This document shows positions 1 through 5,616 of a stretch of DNA of 15,026 nt, in pieces (positions within the stretch are counted from its first letter, which is position 1; the number at the start of each line of letters is the position of its first letter). Source of the DNA: GCA-965745 sp046704525 (lineage in GTDB: Archaea > Thermoplasmatota > Thermoplasmata > Thermoplasmatales > Thermoplasmataceae); NCBI GenBank assembly GCA_046704525.1, contig JBJKRS010000121.1, forward strand, positions 1 through 15,026, written 5' to 3'. The notes beneath the pieces were generated by a model. It worked only from the letters and a program-made list of their open reading frames with translations, ran no database searches and had not been told where the DNA came from. A program made the position numbers and the translations under genes.

Positions 1-48
1 TTATCTGACGCACAAATGGCATATTAGATACTCGCCAATACACAACAC

Positions 49-969
49 ATGGACTACCCTTACGCGGACCTCAAAGTGTGGTATGATGGAAAGACTATGG
101 GATTCAATGAAGCCACTGTTCCAATAACGGTGCATTCATTGCAGTATGGATCGGGAATTTTCGAGGGCATAAGAGCCTACAAGACTGCAAAGGGCCCTGC
201 TGTTTTCAGGCTCAAAGAGCACACTGACAGATTTTTCGATACAGCAAAGATCTACCGCATGGACCTGGGCTACAGCAAGGATGAAGTTAACAAGGCAATC
301 ATCGAGACCATTAGGGCAAACCGGCTCGAGTCCTGTTACATCAGGCCATTTGCATTCTACAACGATGTGAGGGTAGGGCTTGGAACAGAGGGGAAGAAGA
401 TAAGCGTTTATGTAGCGACCATACCCATGGGGAGCTACTTTGGCCAGGCACAGGAAAAAGGGGCGAAATGCAGGACTTCATCCTGGAGGAGAATAAACTC
501 AGACATTGTTCCAGTAAGGGCCAAAGCGAGCGGGAATTACCTGAATTCCATACTTACGAGCAGAGAGGTCAGAGGGGCCGGATTTGACGAGGCGATACTC
601 CTGTCATACAATGGCCATCTTGCTGAGGGACCCGGAGAAAATATATTTCTGGTCAAAGACGGGAAGCTGATAACACCCGGGACAAGTGCAGACATTCTTG
701 GTGGTATCACCAGGGAGACTGTCATACAGCTGGCCAGGGACCAGGGCCTAGAAGTTATCGAGAGAGACATACACCGGGAGGAGCTTTACGTGGCTGATGA
801 GGCGTTCTTCTGTGGAACTGCAGCCGAGATCACCTTCATATCAAGTGTCGACAATATCCCAGTAGGAGACGGGTCCAAGGGCCCGGTGACCAAGAAGATG
901 GCAGAGCTCTACACGGACACAGTGACGGGAAAAATCTCGCAGTATGATGGATGGCTCACCTACGTATAA
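49..969 (+). CDS. ilvE: Branched-chain amino acid aminotransferase (class IV PLP enzyme)
   Basis: Catalyses the reversible transamination between branched-chain 2-oxo acids and Leu/Ile/Val with glutamate, the last step of branched-chain amino acid synthesis, in the cytosol. The 306-residue length is normal for the family. The PLP-binding lysine is K159 in the segment VRAKASGNYLNS. The early GSGIFEGIRAY motif, EGPGENIF near residue 192 and GTAAEITFI near the C-terminus are all class IV aminotransferase signatures. ATG 49 was chosen because it starts the conserved MDYPYADLKVW segment and an AT-rich TATA-like stretch (about 19-30) lies some 25 nt upstream, which fits a leaderless transcript. No SD sequence is visible. 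The gene stands alone, with a tRNA gene following. A D-amino acid or aromatic aminotransferase is the main alternative, but the sequence resembles the IlvE group most. Confidence 0.95.
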   Translation: MDYPYADLKVWYDGKTMGFNEATVPITVHSLQYGSGIFEGIRAYKTAKGPAVFRLKEHTDRFFDTAKIYRMDLGYSKDEVNKAIIETIRANRLESCYIRPFAFYNDVRVGLGTEGKKISVYVATIPMGSYFGQAQEKGAKCRTSSWRRINSDIVPVRAKASGNYLNSILTSREVRGAGFDEAILLSYNGHLAEGPGENIFLVKDGKLITPGTSADILGGITRETVIQLARDQGLEVIERDIHREELYVADEAFFCGTAAEITFISSVDNIPVGDGSKGPVTKKMAELYTDTVTGKISQYDGWLTYV

Positions 970-984
970 TCTTCAGGGAAGGGT

Positions 985-1000
985 AAATTTAGATATTCTT
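985..1000 (+). promoter_or_regulatory. Putative TATA box of tRNA-Gly
   Basis: The AT-rich stretch AAATTTAGATATT is centred near 990, about 26-30 nt before the tRNA 5' end at 1020. That is the spacing expected for an archaeal TATA element. Assigned by position and composition only. Confidence 0.45.
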
Positions 1001-1019
1001 TGAGTATACTGATGAGCCA

Positions 1020-1090
1020 GCGGGTGTAGTGTAGCGGTATCACAGGGGCTTCCCAAGCCCTTAACCCGGGTCCGAATCCCGGCACCCGCA
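1020..1090 (+). tRNA. tRNA-Gly (anticodon CCC)
   Basis: Folds as a complete cloverleaf. The acceptor stem is GCGGGTG (1020-1026) with CACCCGC (1083-1089), followed by discriminator A1090. The anticodon stem is GGGGC/GCCCT around loop TTCCCAA, so the anticodon is CCC at 1052-1054, reading glycine GGG codons. The T stem is CCGGG/CCCGG. CCA is not encoded and no intron is seen. The T loop reads TCCGAAT, so the position equivalent to U55 is C. The other tRNA in this window has the usual TTCGAAT. Confidence 0.96.
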
Positions 1091-1099
1091 TGCTTTTGA

Positions 1100-1931
1100 T
1101 TCTTATTGCGCCCTATTCTGAGGGATTTCTCTGGGTGTTCCCCATACAAGAGTCGACGGATGCTGAGTCTGACCAAATTGTCCTTTAGATGAGGAGTCAT
1201 CAGTGACTTCAATTCGTAATCAAAATTCTTCGACAGCGTTTCTCTTACAGATTCTCTACCCCATGTTGGCCTGGAATGCTGGCTTTCTATAAAATCTGGC
1301 AATGGCTGAAGGAAAGTATGCCTGAAATGCTTCCGGCCATCGATATAGATTCAACTTTCATAACGGTTTGATTCCTCAGTGAAGTTTGCAAGGTCATAAT
1401 CCTGCCACCTGTAAGGGTCGACGCTGGAAAGGGGTGATAGCTACCCTGACTTGAATTTGACCCACAGCTCTTTCTCACAGGGAGGTTCTGCCGATTCATC
1501 CCCGCTTATCACCGCAAATGTTCCAGTCCACTTCGCCAACTTTGGAAAAACAGCTTCGTGGTCGAACCATTGCACGGAATTTCCAGCTGTCACAAGACCG
1601 AATTTTCCGTCTTATTCATAGTCCTCTACTGCTTTTCCTAATCATTTCGGGTGTTTGTGCATTCCCTTGTCTTCCTTGTTTCCGGCCTCAACAGTTGCTT
1701 CTGATGGCTCCAAGGCCATCACTTCGTCGAATGAGTCTGCAAGGGTCTCGCTATATAGCTAGGTCCGCTCCACATGTCAAGTGCCATCTTCCTGCATTCC
1801 ATCGCGCCAAGAAGGGAATCATAGAGTGCCTCGGGATATGGTGGACATTACAAATAGCACCTTGCGACATCTCGCTCCTCGAATTCCTTTGCAATTCTGG
1901 GTCTTTCTCCCTGATCACGGTGGAATCCCAT
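1100..1931 (-). pseudogene. Degraded class I SAM-dependent methyltransferase (Methyltransf_11 type)
   Basis: On the minus strand, from ATG 1931, the translation shows the start of a type 11 methyltransferase: a region ending FEERDVARCYL, then CPPYPEALYD, then the SAM-binding motif I as ALDMWSGPSYIARPL. A frameshift near 1740-1743 leads into ADSFDEVMALEPSEATVEAG (motif II region). The frame then continues through FGLVTAGNSVQWFDHEAVF and WTGTFAVISGDE, a motif typical of these enzymes, to a C-terminal part containing DFIESQHSRPTWGRES and LLYGEHPEKS. Five in-frame stops interrupt it: TAA 1850-1848, TGA 1644-1642, TAA 1614-1612, TAG 1443-1441 and TGA 1353-1351. The canonical GCG of motif I is altered to WSG. 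Conceptual length is about 275 residues, normal for the family. The original stop is lost and the frame runs on antisense into the tRNA gene, so the end is approximate. The substrate cannot be inferred. Confidence 0.85.
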
Positions 1932-1933
1932 AA

Positions 1934-2110
1934 GATACTCAAGATGAAGAACAAGACGATATATCAGAGTTGACGCCAAGTGCGCTTAAACGAAATGCAG
2001 GTTCAGAACTGTCTCTTCTGGATTGGTGCAAAGTCTATGGCCTTGTTGATCCGCGTTTACACCAGAGATTTTGTACAGGGAAGCTTGAACAGGAGGAGAA
2101 TTTTCAGTGA
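1934..2110 (+). other. Coding-like fragment without a start, possible gene remnant
   Basis: A 58-codon open frame runs from just after a TAA at 1931-1933 to TGA 2108-2110. It has no ATG or GTG, and its only weak start option is a TTG around 1970. Its translation looks protein-like, with segments such as LTPSALKRNAGSELSLLDW and VYGLVDPRLHQRFCTGKL, but I do not recognise a family. It abuts the 5' end of the methyltransferase pseudogene and points the other way. It could be the tail of another decayed gene or chance. Nothing else is visible in this stretch before the aroF terminator. Confidence 0.25.
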
Positions 2111-2118
2111 ACATTCAG

Positions 2119-2133
2119 TAGGCGTTACGCCTA
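2119..2133. repeat. Perfect 15-bp inverted repeat beside the aroF terminator
   Basis: TAGGCGT-T-ACGCCTA reads as its own reverse complement around a single central base. As RNA it would form a 6-bp stem with a 3-nt loop. It adjoins the T-run of the aroF terminator and is probably part of the 3' end structure, though it could be a protein site left from the decayed region. Confidence 0.5.
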
Positions 2134-2160
2134 AAAAGAGGGGAAAGTCAGTTATCCCCT
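2133..2160 (-). terminator. Hairpin plus T-run downstream of aroF
   Basis: Read on the minus strand, AGGGGA (2160-2155) pairs with TCCCCT (2144-2139) and is followed by C and TTTTT (2137-2133). The stem overlaps the aroF stop codon at 2154-2152. Immediately beyond is a second perfect inverted repeat, TAGGCG-TTA-CGCCTA (2119-2133). Archaeal termination mainly needs the T-run, so the hairpins may protect the 3' end instead. Confidence 0.6.
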
Positions 2161-3126
2161 TACAATGGCCTCCAGTTTTCTCACATTCTTCATAAGCCTG
2201 TCGAACATCTCGGGAGTCAGCTGCTGTGAAGCGTCTGAGAGGGCGTTATCAGGATCCCTGTGGACCTCCACTTCCAGCATGTCAGCACCTGATGCTACTG
2301 CACCAAGCGCAAGGGATTCGACAATGTCCCTCCTGCCTGCTGGATGACTGGGGTCAGCGCACACCGGGAGATGTGTCAGATGCTCCATTGAGGCGATGGA
2401 CCCAATGTCCATGTTGAACCTTGTGTGACTCTCGAAGTTCCTGTTGCCCCTATAACATAGCACCACATTCTCGTTGCCGCCGGACAGCAGATATTCACTT
2501 GACCCGAGCCATTCATTCATAGTGGTGGCCATTCCGTTCTTAAGCAAGACTGGTTTCTGCTGATTTCCTAGGAACCTTAGCAGGGAGAAATTCTGTGCAT
2601 TTCTTGCACCCACCTGGATCATGTCAACGTCGTTCTCGAAAGCCGGAAAATCGGACATGTCAAGCAGCTCTGTCACAACAGGCAGCCCTGTCATGTCCTT
2701 TGCTTTCGACAGTAGCTCCAGCCCCCTGACACCGAGCCCCTGAAAGGAATATGGGCTTGTCCTTGGCTTGAAGGCACCTCCACGCAACATGTTGGCCCCT
2801 GACTTCTTCACGAGTTCCGCAGTCTCAAGAAGCTGCTCTTCATTCTCCACCGCGCAGGGACCCGCGGCAACAATGACTTTGTGGTCGCCTATCCTGACAT
2901 CTCCAACATTCACTTTTGTCTTCTCATCCTTGAATTCTCTTGAGTAAAGATTTGCGTTAACCATCAGTGCCGTTCCAGAATCTATCTGCAGGCTTGATGG
3001 CGCCTGTCCGTCAGTGAGTATTATCTTCCTGCCGTACAGGTCCAGGACCCTGTAACTCTGTGTCGAGTCCATCATTGTGTCTCTCAAAATGCCCTCATAG
3101 ACCTGGCTCTTAGGTATTATTATCAT
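2152..3126 (-). CDS. aroF: 3-deoxy-7-phosphoheptulonate (DAHP) synthase, AroF/type I-beta
   Basis: Condenses phosphoenolpyruvate with erythrose 4-phosphate to DAHP, the first step of the shikimate pathway, in the cytosol. The 324-residue protein has a short N-terminal segment (about 1-75) like the ferredoxin-like regulatory domain of type I-beta enzymes, then the barrel. Visible motifs are AAGPCAVE (C91), RGGAFKPRTSPYSFQG (115-130), GARNAQNF and DPSHPAGRRD. C91, H261, E287 and D298 line up with the metal ligands of the Thermotoga enzyme (C102, H272, E298, D309) at a constant offset. Its ATG overlaps the upstream chorismate mutase stop by one base (TAATG), and GGAGG at 3139-3135 lies 8 nt before it, so the two are co-transcribed and probably translationally coupled. 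Feedback control through the N-terminal domain is plausible but not shown. Confidence 0.96.
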   Translation of the reverse strand: MIIIPKSQVYEGILRDTMMDSTQSYRVLDLYGRKIILTDGQAPSSLQIDSGTALMVNANLYSREFKDEKTKVNVGDVRIGDHKVIVAAGPCAVENEEQLLETAELVKKSGANMLRGGAFKPRTSPYSFQGLGVRGLELLSKAKDMTGLPVVTELLDMSDFPAFENDVDMIQVGARNAQNFSLLRFLGNQQKPVLLKNGMATTMNEWLGSSEYLLSGGNENVVLCYRGNRNFESHTRFNMDIGSIASMEHLTHLPVCADPSHPAGRRDIVESLALGAVASGADMLEVEVHRDPDNALSDASQQLTPEMFDRLMKNVRKLEAIVRG

Positions 3127-3776
3127 TAAAGCTCCCTCCTGTTCTGTGCAATTTCAACTGGTGCAGTCTCCAGGCTGGATGGTTTCTCCTTTCCTGAAAG
3201 AATCGCATGGGAAAGCCTCAACAATCCCCCGTCGAGTACAGCGATGCATTCCCCTTCAGGGTTCATGAGGCCAAAACGCTGGACATCTTCCTCGGCCACC
3301 TCACCAGTGACGTGTCCTCCCCGCTGTATCGCCCCAAGTGCAAGGTTCCTGTCCCCGCTGTCATGCAAATCCAGCCTGAAACCAGGCGATGAAACTACCA
3401 GCCCAAGGAAATACGAGAGCAGCCCGGGGGAACCCCTAATTTCCATGAACCCTTCCTGATCCCTGTCCGAAGGATCTATCACGGGTTCTTCTATTCCCTC
3501 CAGCTGCTGCAGCACGGTGATCTCGAAGAGCATGTTCAGTATAGACTTCTGATTGTCGTCCAGATTCCCCAGGTTTCCTATAATCTCCAGTTCACGCTCC
3601 CTGTTGCGCATTGGCATGTTCATGGACCTCTTTTGCTGGCCCACCGCCTGCGCAAGTTCCATGCGCTCTCTTACCAGTTCCAGGATCTGGACTGTGTTCT
3701 CGAAGATCTTTCGCCTGATTTCGCGAAGGGTCGAATCCCCACTCTCACCATTTACAATATTTTCATCGGCGCCCAT
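3126..3776 (-). CDS. Chorismate mutase (AroQ domain) with an unrecognised C-terminal domain
   Basis: Converts chorismate to prephenate, the branch point to Phe and Tyr. Residues 15-95 are an AroQ-type helical domain: R21, R38, K49 and R61-E62 align with E. coli R11, R28, K39 and R51-E52, and a VLQQ near residue 90 provides the usual glutamine. Residues 96-216 form a second region that I cannot assign; it includes DLHDSGDRNLALGAIQRGG and may be a regulatory or unknown enzymatic domain. ATG 3776 was chosen over an open frame extending to 3869 because AAGGGG (3790-3785) sits 8 nt before it and the extension looks non-coding. Having an SD suggests it is not the first translated ORF of its transcript: a 42-codon ORF ends 13 nt upstream. 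It forms an operon with aroF. Confidence 0.85.
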   Translation of the reverse strand: MGADENIVNGESGDSTLREIRRKIFENTVQILELVRERMELAQAVGQQKRSMNMPMRNRERELEIIGNLGNLDDNQKSILNMLFEITVLQQLEGIEEPVIDPSDRDQEGFMEIRGSPGLLSYFLGLVVSSPGFRLDLHDSGDRNLALGAIQRGGHVTGEVAEEDVQRFGLMNPEGECIAVLDGGLLRLSHAILSGKEKPSSLETAPVEIAQNRREL

Positions 3777-3784
3777 TTCATAAG

Positions 3785-3790
3785 CCCCTT
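3785..3790 (-). promoter_or_regulatory. Ribosome binding site of chorismate mutase
   Basis: AAGGGG on the minus strand lies 8 nt before ATG 3776 and begins on the last base of the leader ORF stop codon TGA (3792-3790). It decides the start of chorismate mutase. A ribosome stopping or stalling on the leader ORF would cover it. Confidence 0.6.
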
Positions 3791-3918
3791 CAGAAATTCC
3801 AGAAACGATAAGTGCACTGCTTGGTACTGTTGAGTGAGGCAGCAATAAATCCAGACATGCATGCCCCATCGTGAGCCTTTATGGCTCGTGAAAGATTCAT
3901 GGTTACCAAGCGTGACAT
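3790..3918 (-). CDS. Candidate aromatic leader peptide (42 codons) of the aromatic operon
   Basis: A short open frame begins at ATG 3918, about 28 nt after the centre of a strong TATA box, so it would be the leaderless first ORF of the transcript. It ends at TGA 3792-3790, immediately before the chorismate mutase SD. Its last seven codons read Thr-Tyr-Arg-Phe-Trp-Asn-Phe: four of the last six residues are aromatic, and the downstream enzymes make precursors of exactly those amino acids. In-frame ATGs at 3900 and 3858 are alternative starts. No homologue is recognised. Its role as a sensor of aromatic aminoacyl-tRNA supply is an inference; the ORF could be fortuitous. Confidence 0.45.
   Translation of the reverse strand: MSRLVTMNLSRAIKAHDGACMSGFIAASLNSTKQCTYRFWNF
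3815..3914 (-). promoter_or_regulatory. Long-range stem and hairpin in the aromatic operon leader RNA
   Basis: On the minus strand, GCTTGGTA (3911-3904) is perfectly complementary to TACCAAGC (3826-3819). Past a single bulged A (3818), CAC (3914-3912) also pairs with GTG (3817-3815), giving an 11-bp stem. Inside it lies a local hairpin GAGCC-ATAAA-GGCTC (3886-3872). The 5' strand starts two bases after the leader ORF start codon, and the 3' strand ends one codon before the Tyr codon. Translation of the leader ORF would therefore open the stem. Found by eye; stability not computed. Confidence 0.4.
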
Positions 3919-3940
3919 TATCAAGCAATGATAATTACAT

Positions 3941-3953
3941 GGTATATAAAACT
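3941..3953 (-). promoter_or_regulatory. TATA box of the aromatic operon
   Basis: Minus-strand AGTTTTATATACC contains TTTATATA (3950-3943), a very good archaeal TATA match. Transcription would start near 3920, just at or before ATG 3918. It lies between the end of the upstream hydrolase gene (4016) and the leader. Confidence 0.7.
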
Positions 3954-4015
3954 TGCCGGGTTCTTCCAGCACATTTTCCGAACTGACAAGGGCCCATATC
4001 CATTTTGCCTCTGAA

Positions 4016-4726
4016 TCATATCGTTATCTCGCCTTCTGGAGAGTAGAGCTGCTTGACCGATTTCTGAAGAGCAGGAATCCTTGCCAGAGAACCCTGTGTG
4101 AGATGAACAGGGATCAGTCTTCTAGAATGCGATTCCTCGAATACCTTCAGCACGTCCGAAACTGTGGAGTGCTTCCACATCCTGGCTTCCAGGCTATTCT
4201 CGTCCGTATAGGACATTTCATGCACCAATAAGTCGACATTTTCTGCCCCTTCCACAATGGACTTCGAGAATGAGGTGTCCCCCGAATAGAAGATTGTTTT
4301 TCCCCCAAGGGTGAACCTGTAAGCGTTGTCCTCTACCAGATGGTTGCCCTTGAATGTCTCGAGTTTTCCCTCGATAGGCTCGTCTGTGAAAGAAGCATAA
4401 ATTCTGAATGCAGGCGGAGTCCTGAAACTCTCTAGAAGATCCATGGTTGTTTTCTTGATTCCTGTCGGCCCGGTTATCGCAAGCTCCTCTTCGTTCCCCG
4501 ACATTGCCCTGTGCCATAGCAGCCCCACTACGCCTGCAAAATGGTCATAGTGAAGGTGTGATATGAAGACCTGCCTGATGTCGTTCGGGTTTAATCCGGA
4601 ATCTATCATTGTCTGAAGCGTTGTGGGGCCGAAGTCAAAGACATACTTTCCGTCAACCAGGAATGATACATTCCTCTTTCCTGCCACAGTCTTTGCTGAC
4701 CAATTTCCCAGGAATGTCAGCTTCAT
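4016..4726 (-). CDS. Metallo-beta-lactamase-fold hydrolase (RNase Z-like)
   Basis: A 236-residue MBL-fold protein. The zinc motif HxHxDH is SHLHYDH (H57, H59, D61, H62). Later ligands appear in FYSGDTSF (Asp), VHEMSY (His) and a C-terminal IPVHLT (His). The N-terminus MKLTFLGNWSA is typical of the RNase Z/phosphodiesterase-like branch of the superfamily. It is shorter than a full RNase Z and lacks an obvious exosite arm, so a tRNA-processing role cannot be claimed; a phosphodiesterase or unknown hydrolase is equally possible. ATG 4726 was preferred to the in-frame TTG 4735 because it matches the family N-terminus and TTTAATA (about 4753-4747) is centred 24 nt upstream. Divergent from the DtxR-family regulator. 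Confidence 0.85.
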   Translation of the reverse strand: MKLTFLGNWSAKTVAGKRNVSFLVDGKYVFDFGPTTLQTMIDSGLNPNDIRQVFISHLHYDHFAGVVGLLWHRAMSGNEEELAITGPTGIKKTTMDLLESFRTPPAFRIYASFTDEPIEGKLETFKGNHLVEDNAYRFTLGGKTIFYSGDTSFSKSIVEGAENVDLLVHEMSYTDENSLEARMWKHSTVSDVLKVFEESHSRRLIPVHLTQGSLARIPALQKSVKQLYSPEGEITI

Positions 4727-4778
4727 GCCCGTCAATCACTAACCCGTATTAAATCCCAGCACAATTCGTCTATATGGC

Positions 4779-4793
4779 CAGTGGCGCCCACTG
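4779..4793. promoter_or_regulatory. Palindrome between divergent promoters, candidate operator
   Basis: CAGTGG-CGC-CCACTG is a perfect 6+6 inverted repeat around three bases. It lies about 53 bp from the hydrolase start and about 64 bp from the DtxR-family start. Position and symmetry suggest a dimeric regulator site, possibly for the adjacent metalloregulator. No experimental or comparative support. Confidence 0.4.
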
Positions 4794-4856
4794 ATGAAGG
4801 AGAATGATCCAGAAACCAGCAATTCTTAACTATTAATAGGGGATCATACCGGGAGG

Positions 4857-5477
4857 ATGGCTAACAATAAGGAAGACTACCTTCTGGTAACTTGGGAATT
4901 CCTCGAGACAATAGGAAGGGTTTCGGAAAAGGATATTGCAAGAAGGTTGAAGATATCCGCACCGACCGTTTCGGAATATGTTGCGAAGCTGGAACAGGAT
5001 GGCCTGTTAAGAAAGAATGGGAGGGACCTCAACTTTACTCCGAAAGGCTACAGGGCGGTAATACCAATCGTGCGCGAGCACAGGATTGTGGAAGTATTTG
5101 CCTACAAGTTCCTCGAAATACCCTGGGAGGACTCCCATTCTTCCGTCATGGAGCTGGAGCACCTTTTTCACGGATCCAAGGGAGAAAATCTCTACAAGAA
5201 CATTGGAAGACCTGATGCCTGCCCGCATGGCAACCCTGTCAACCCTTCTGACATCAAGAGGGAGGTATCGGTCTCACTTGCGGAAGAGGGTAGATACACC
5301 TTGAACAGGATTTCTTTCGAGGAGAGAAGGCTGCTGAAAGAGCTCGCAAATATCTCGGCATTTCCTGGCTCCAGCGTCAGTGTGATCAACGACGGATCCA
5401 TAAGGTTGCAGAGTGAGAACGGGGAAGTGGTGCTAGACCCGTTCACATCATATGCACTAAAGCTGATCAAAGACTAG
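4857..5477 (+). CDS. DtxR/MntR-family metal-dependent transcriptional regulator
   Basis: A 206-residue repressor of the DtxR/IdeR/MntR family, which binds operators when loaded with Fe2+ or Mn2+ and so controls metal uptake. Residues 1-60 are a winged helix with recognition segment ISAPTVSEYVAKLEQDGLL. The metal and dimerisation domain follows, with REHRIVE (H75, E79) and DSHSSVMELEH (H94, M98, E101, H102), then CPHGNPV, a family signature. The C-terminal part (about 140-206) is SH3/FeoA-like. D7 sits where MntR has Asp8 and DtxR has Met10; M98 replaces the usual Cys (DtxR) or Glu (MntR). ATG 4857 directly abuts GGGAGG, too close for SD use, but TATTAATA (4831-4838) about 23 nt upstream supports a leaderless start. 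A T-run follows the stop near 5512. Confidence 0.93.
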   Translation: MANNKEDYLLVTWEFLETIGRVSEKDIARRLKISAPTVSEYVAKLEQDGLLRKNGRDLNFTPKGYRAVIPIVREHRIVEVFAYKFLEIPWEDSHSSVMELEHLFHGSKGENLYKNIGRPDACPHGNPVNPSDIKREVSVSLAEEGRYTLNRISFEERRLLKELANISAFPGSSVSVINDGSIRLQSENGEVVLDPFTSYALKLIKD

Positions 5478-5511
5478 GTAAACATTCACAAATGTCCGAA
5501 AACAGAGGCTC

Positions 5512-5521
5512 CGTTTTTATT
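5512..5521 (+). terminator. T-rich termination signal after the DtxR-family gene
   Basis: TTTTTATT follows the regulator's stop codon by about 35 nt. Archaeal RNA polymerase terminates at such U-runs, so this is a likely end for the transcript. No hairpin is apparent. Confidence 0.4.
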
Positions 5522-5616
5522 AGCTGAGCACCATTGCGCACGTCTCATGAAAAGTATTAATTATTGTCCAATTCATTAACCATAACTCTTAGTTAGCACT
5601 GTCAAAGGTTGATTTA

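Noticed and set aside
973..1302. A 109-codon open frame on the minus strand running through the tRNA-Gly gene
   Set aside because: Its first half is the C-terminal part of the methyltransferase pseudogene. The rest is antisense to the tRNA and not a protein.
1518..1973. A 151-codon open frame on the plus strand
   Set aside because: It is antisense to the methyltransferase pseudogene, whose motifs on the other strand are unmistakable. Its own translation has no family features.
3777..3869. An N-terminal extension of chorismate mutase back to ATG 3869
   Set aside because: The extension has no family similarity, and an SD is well placed for ATG 3776. The same bases are better explained as leader sequence.
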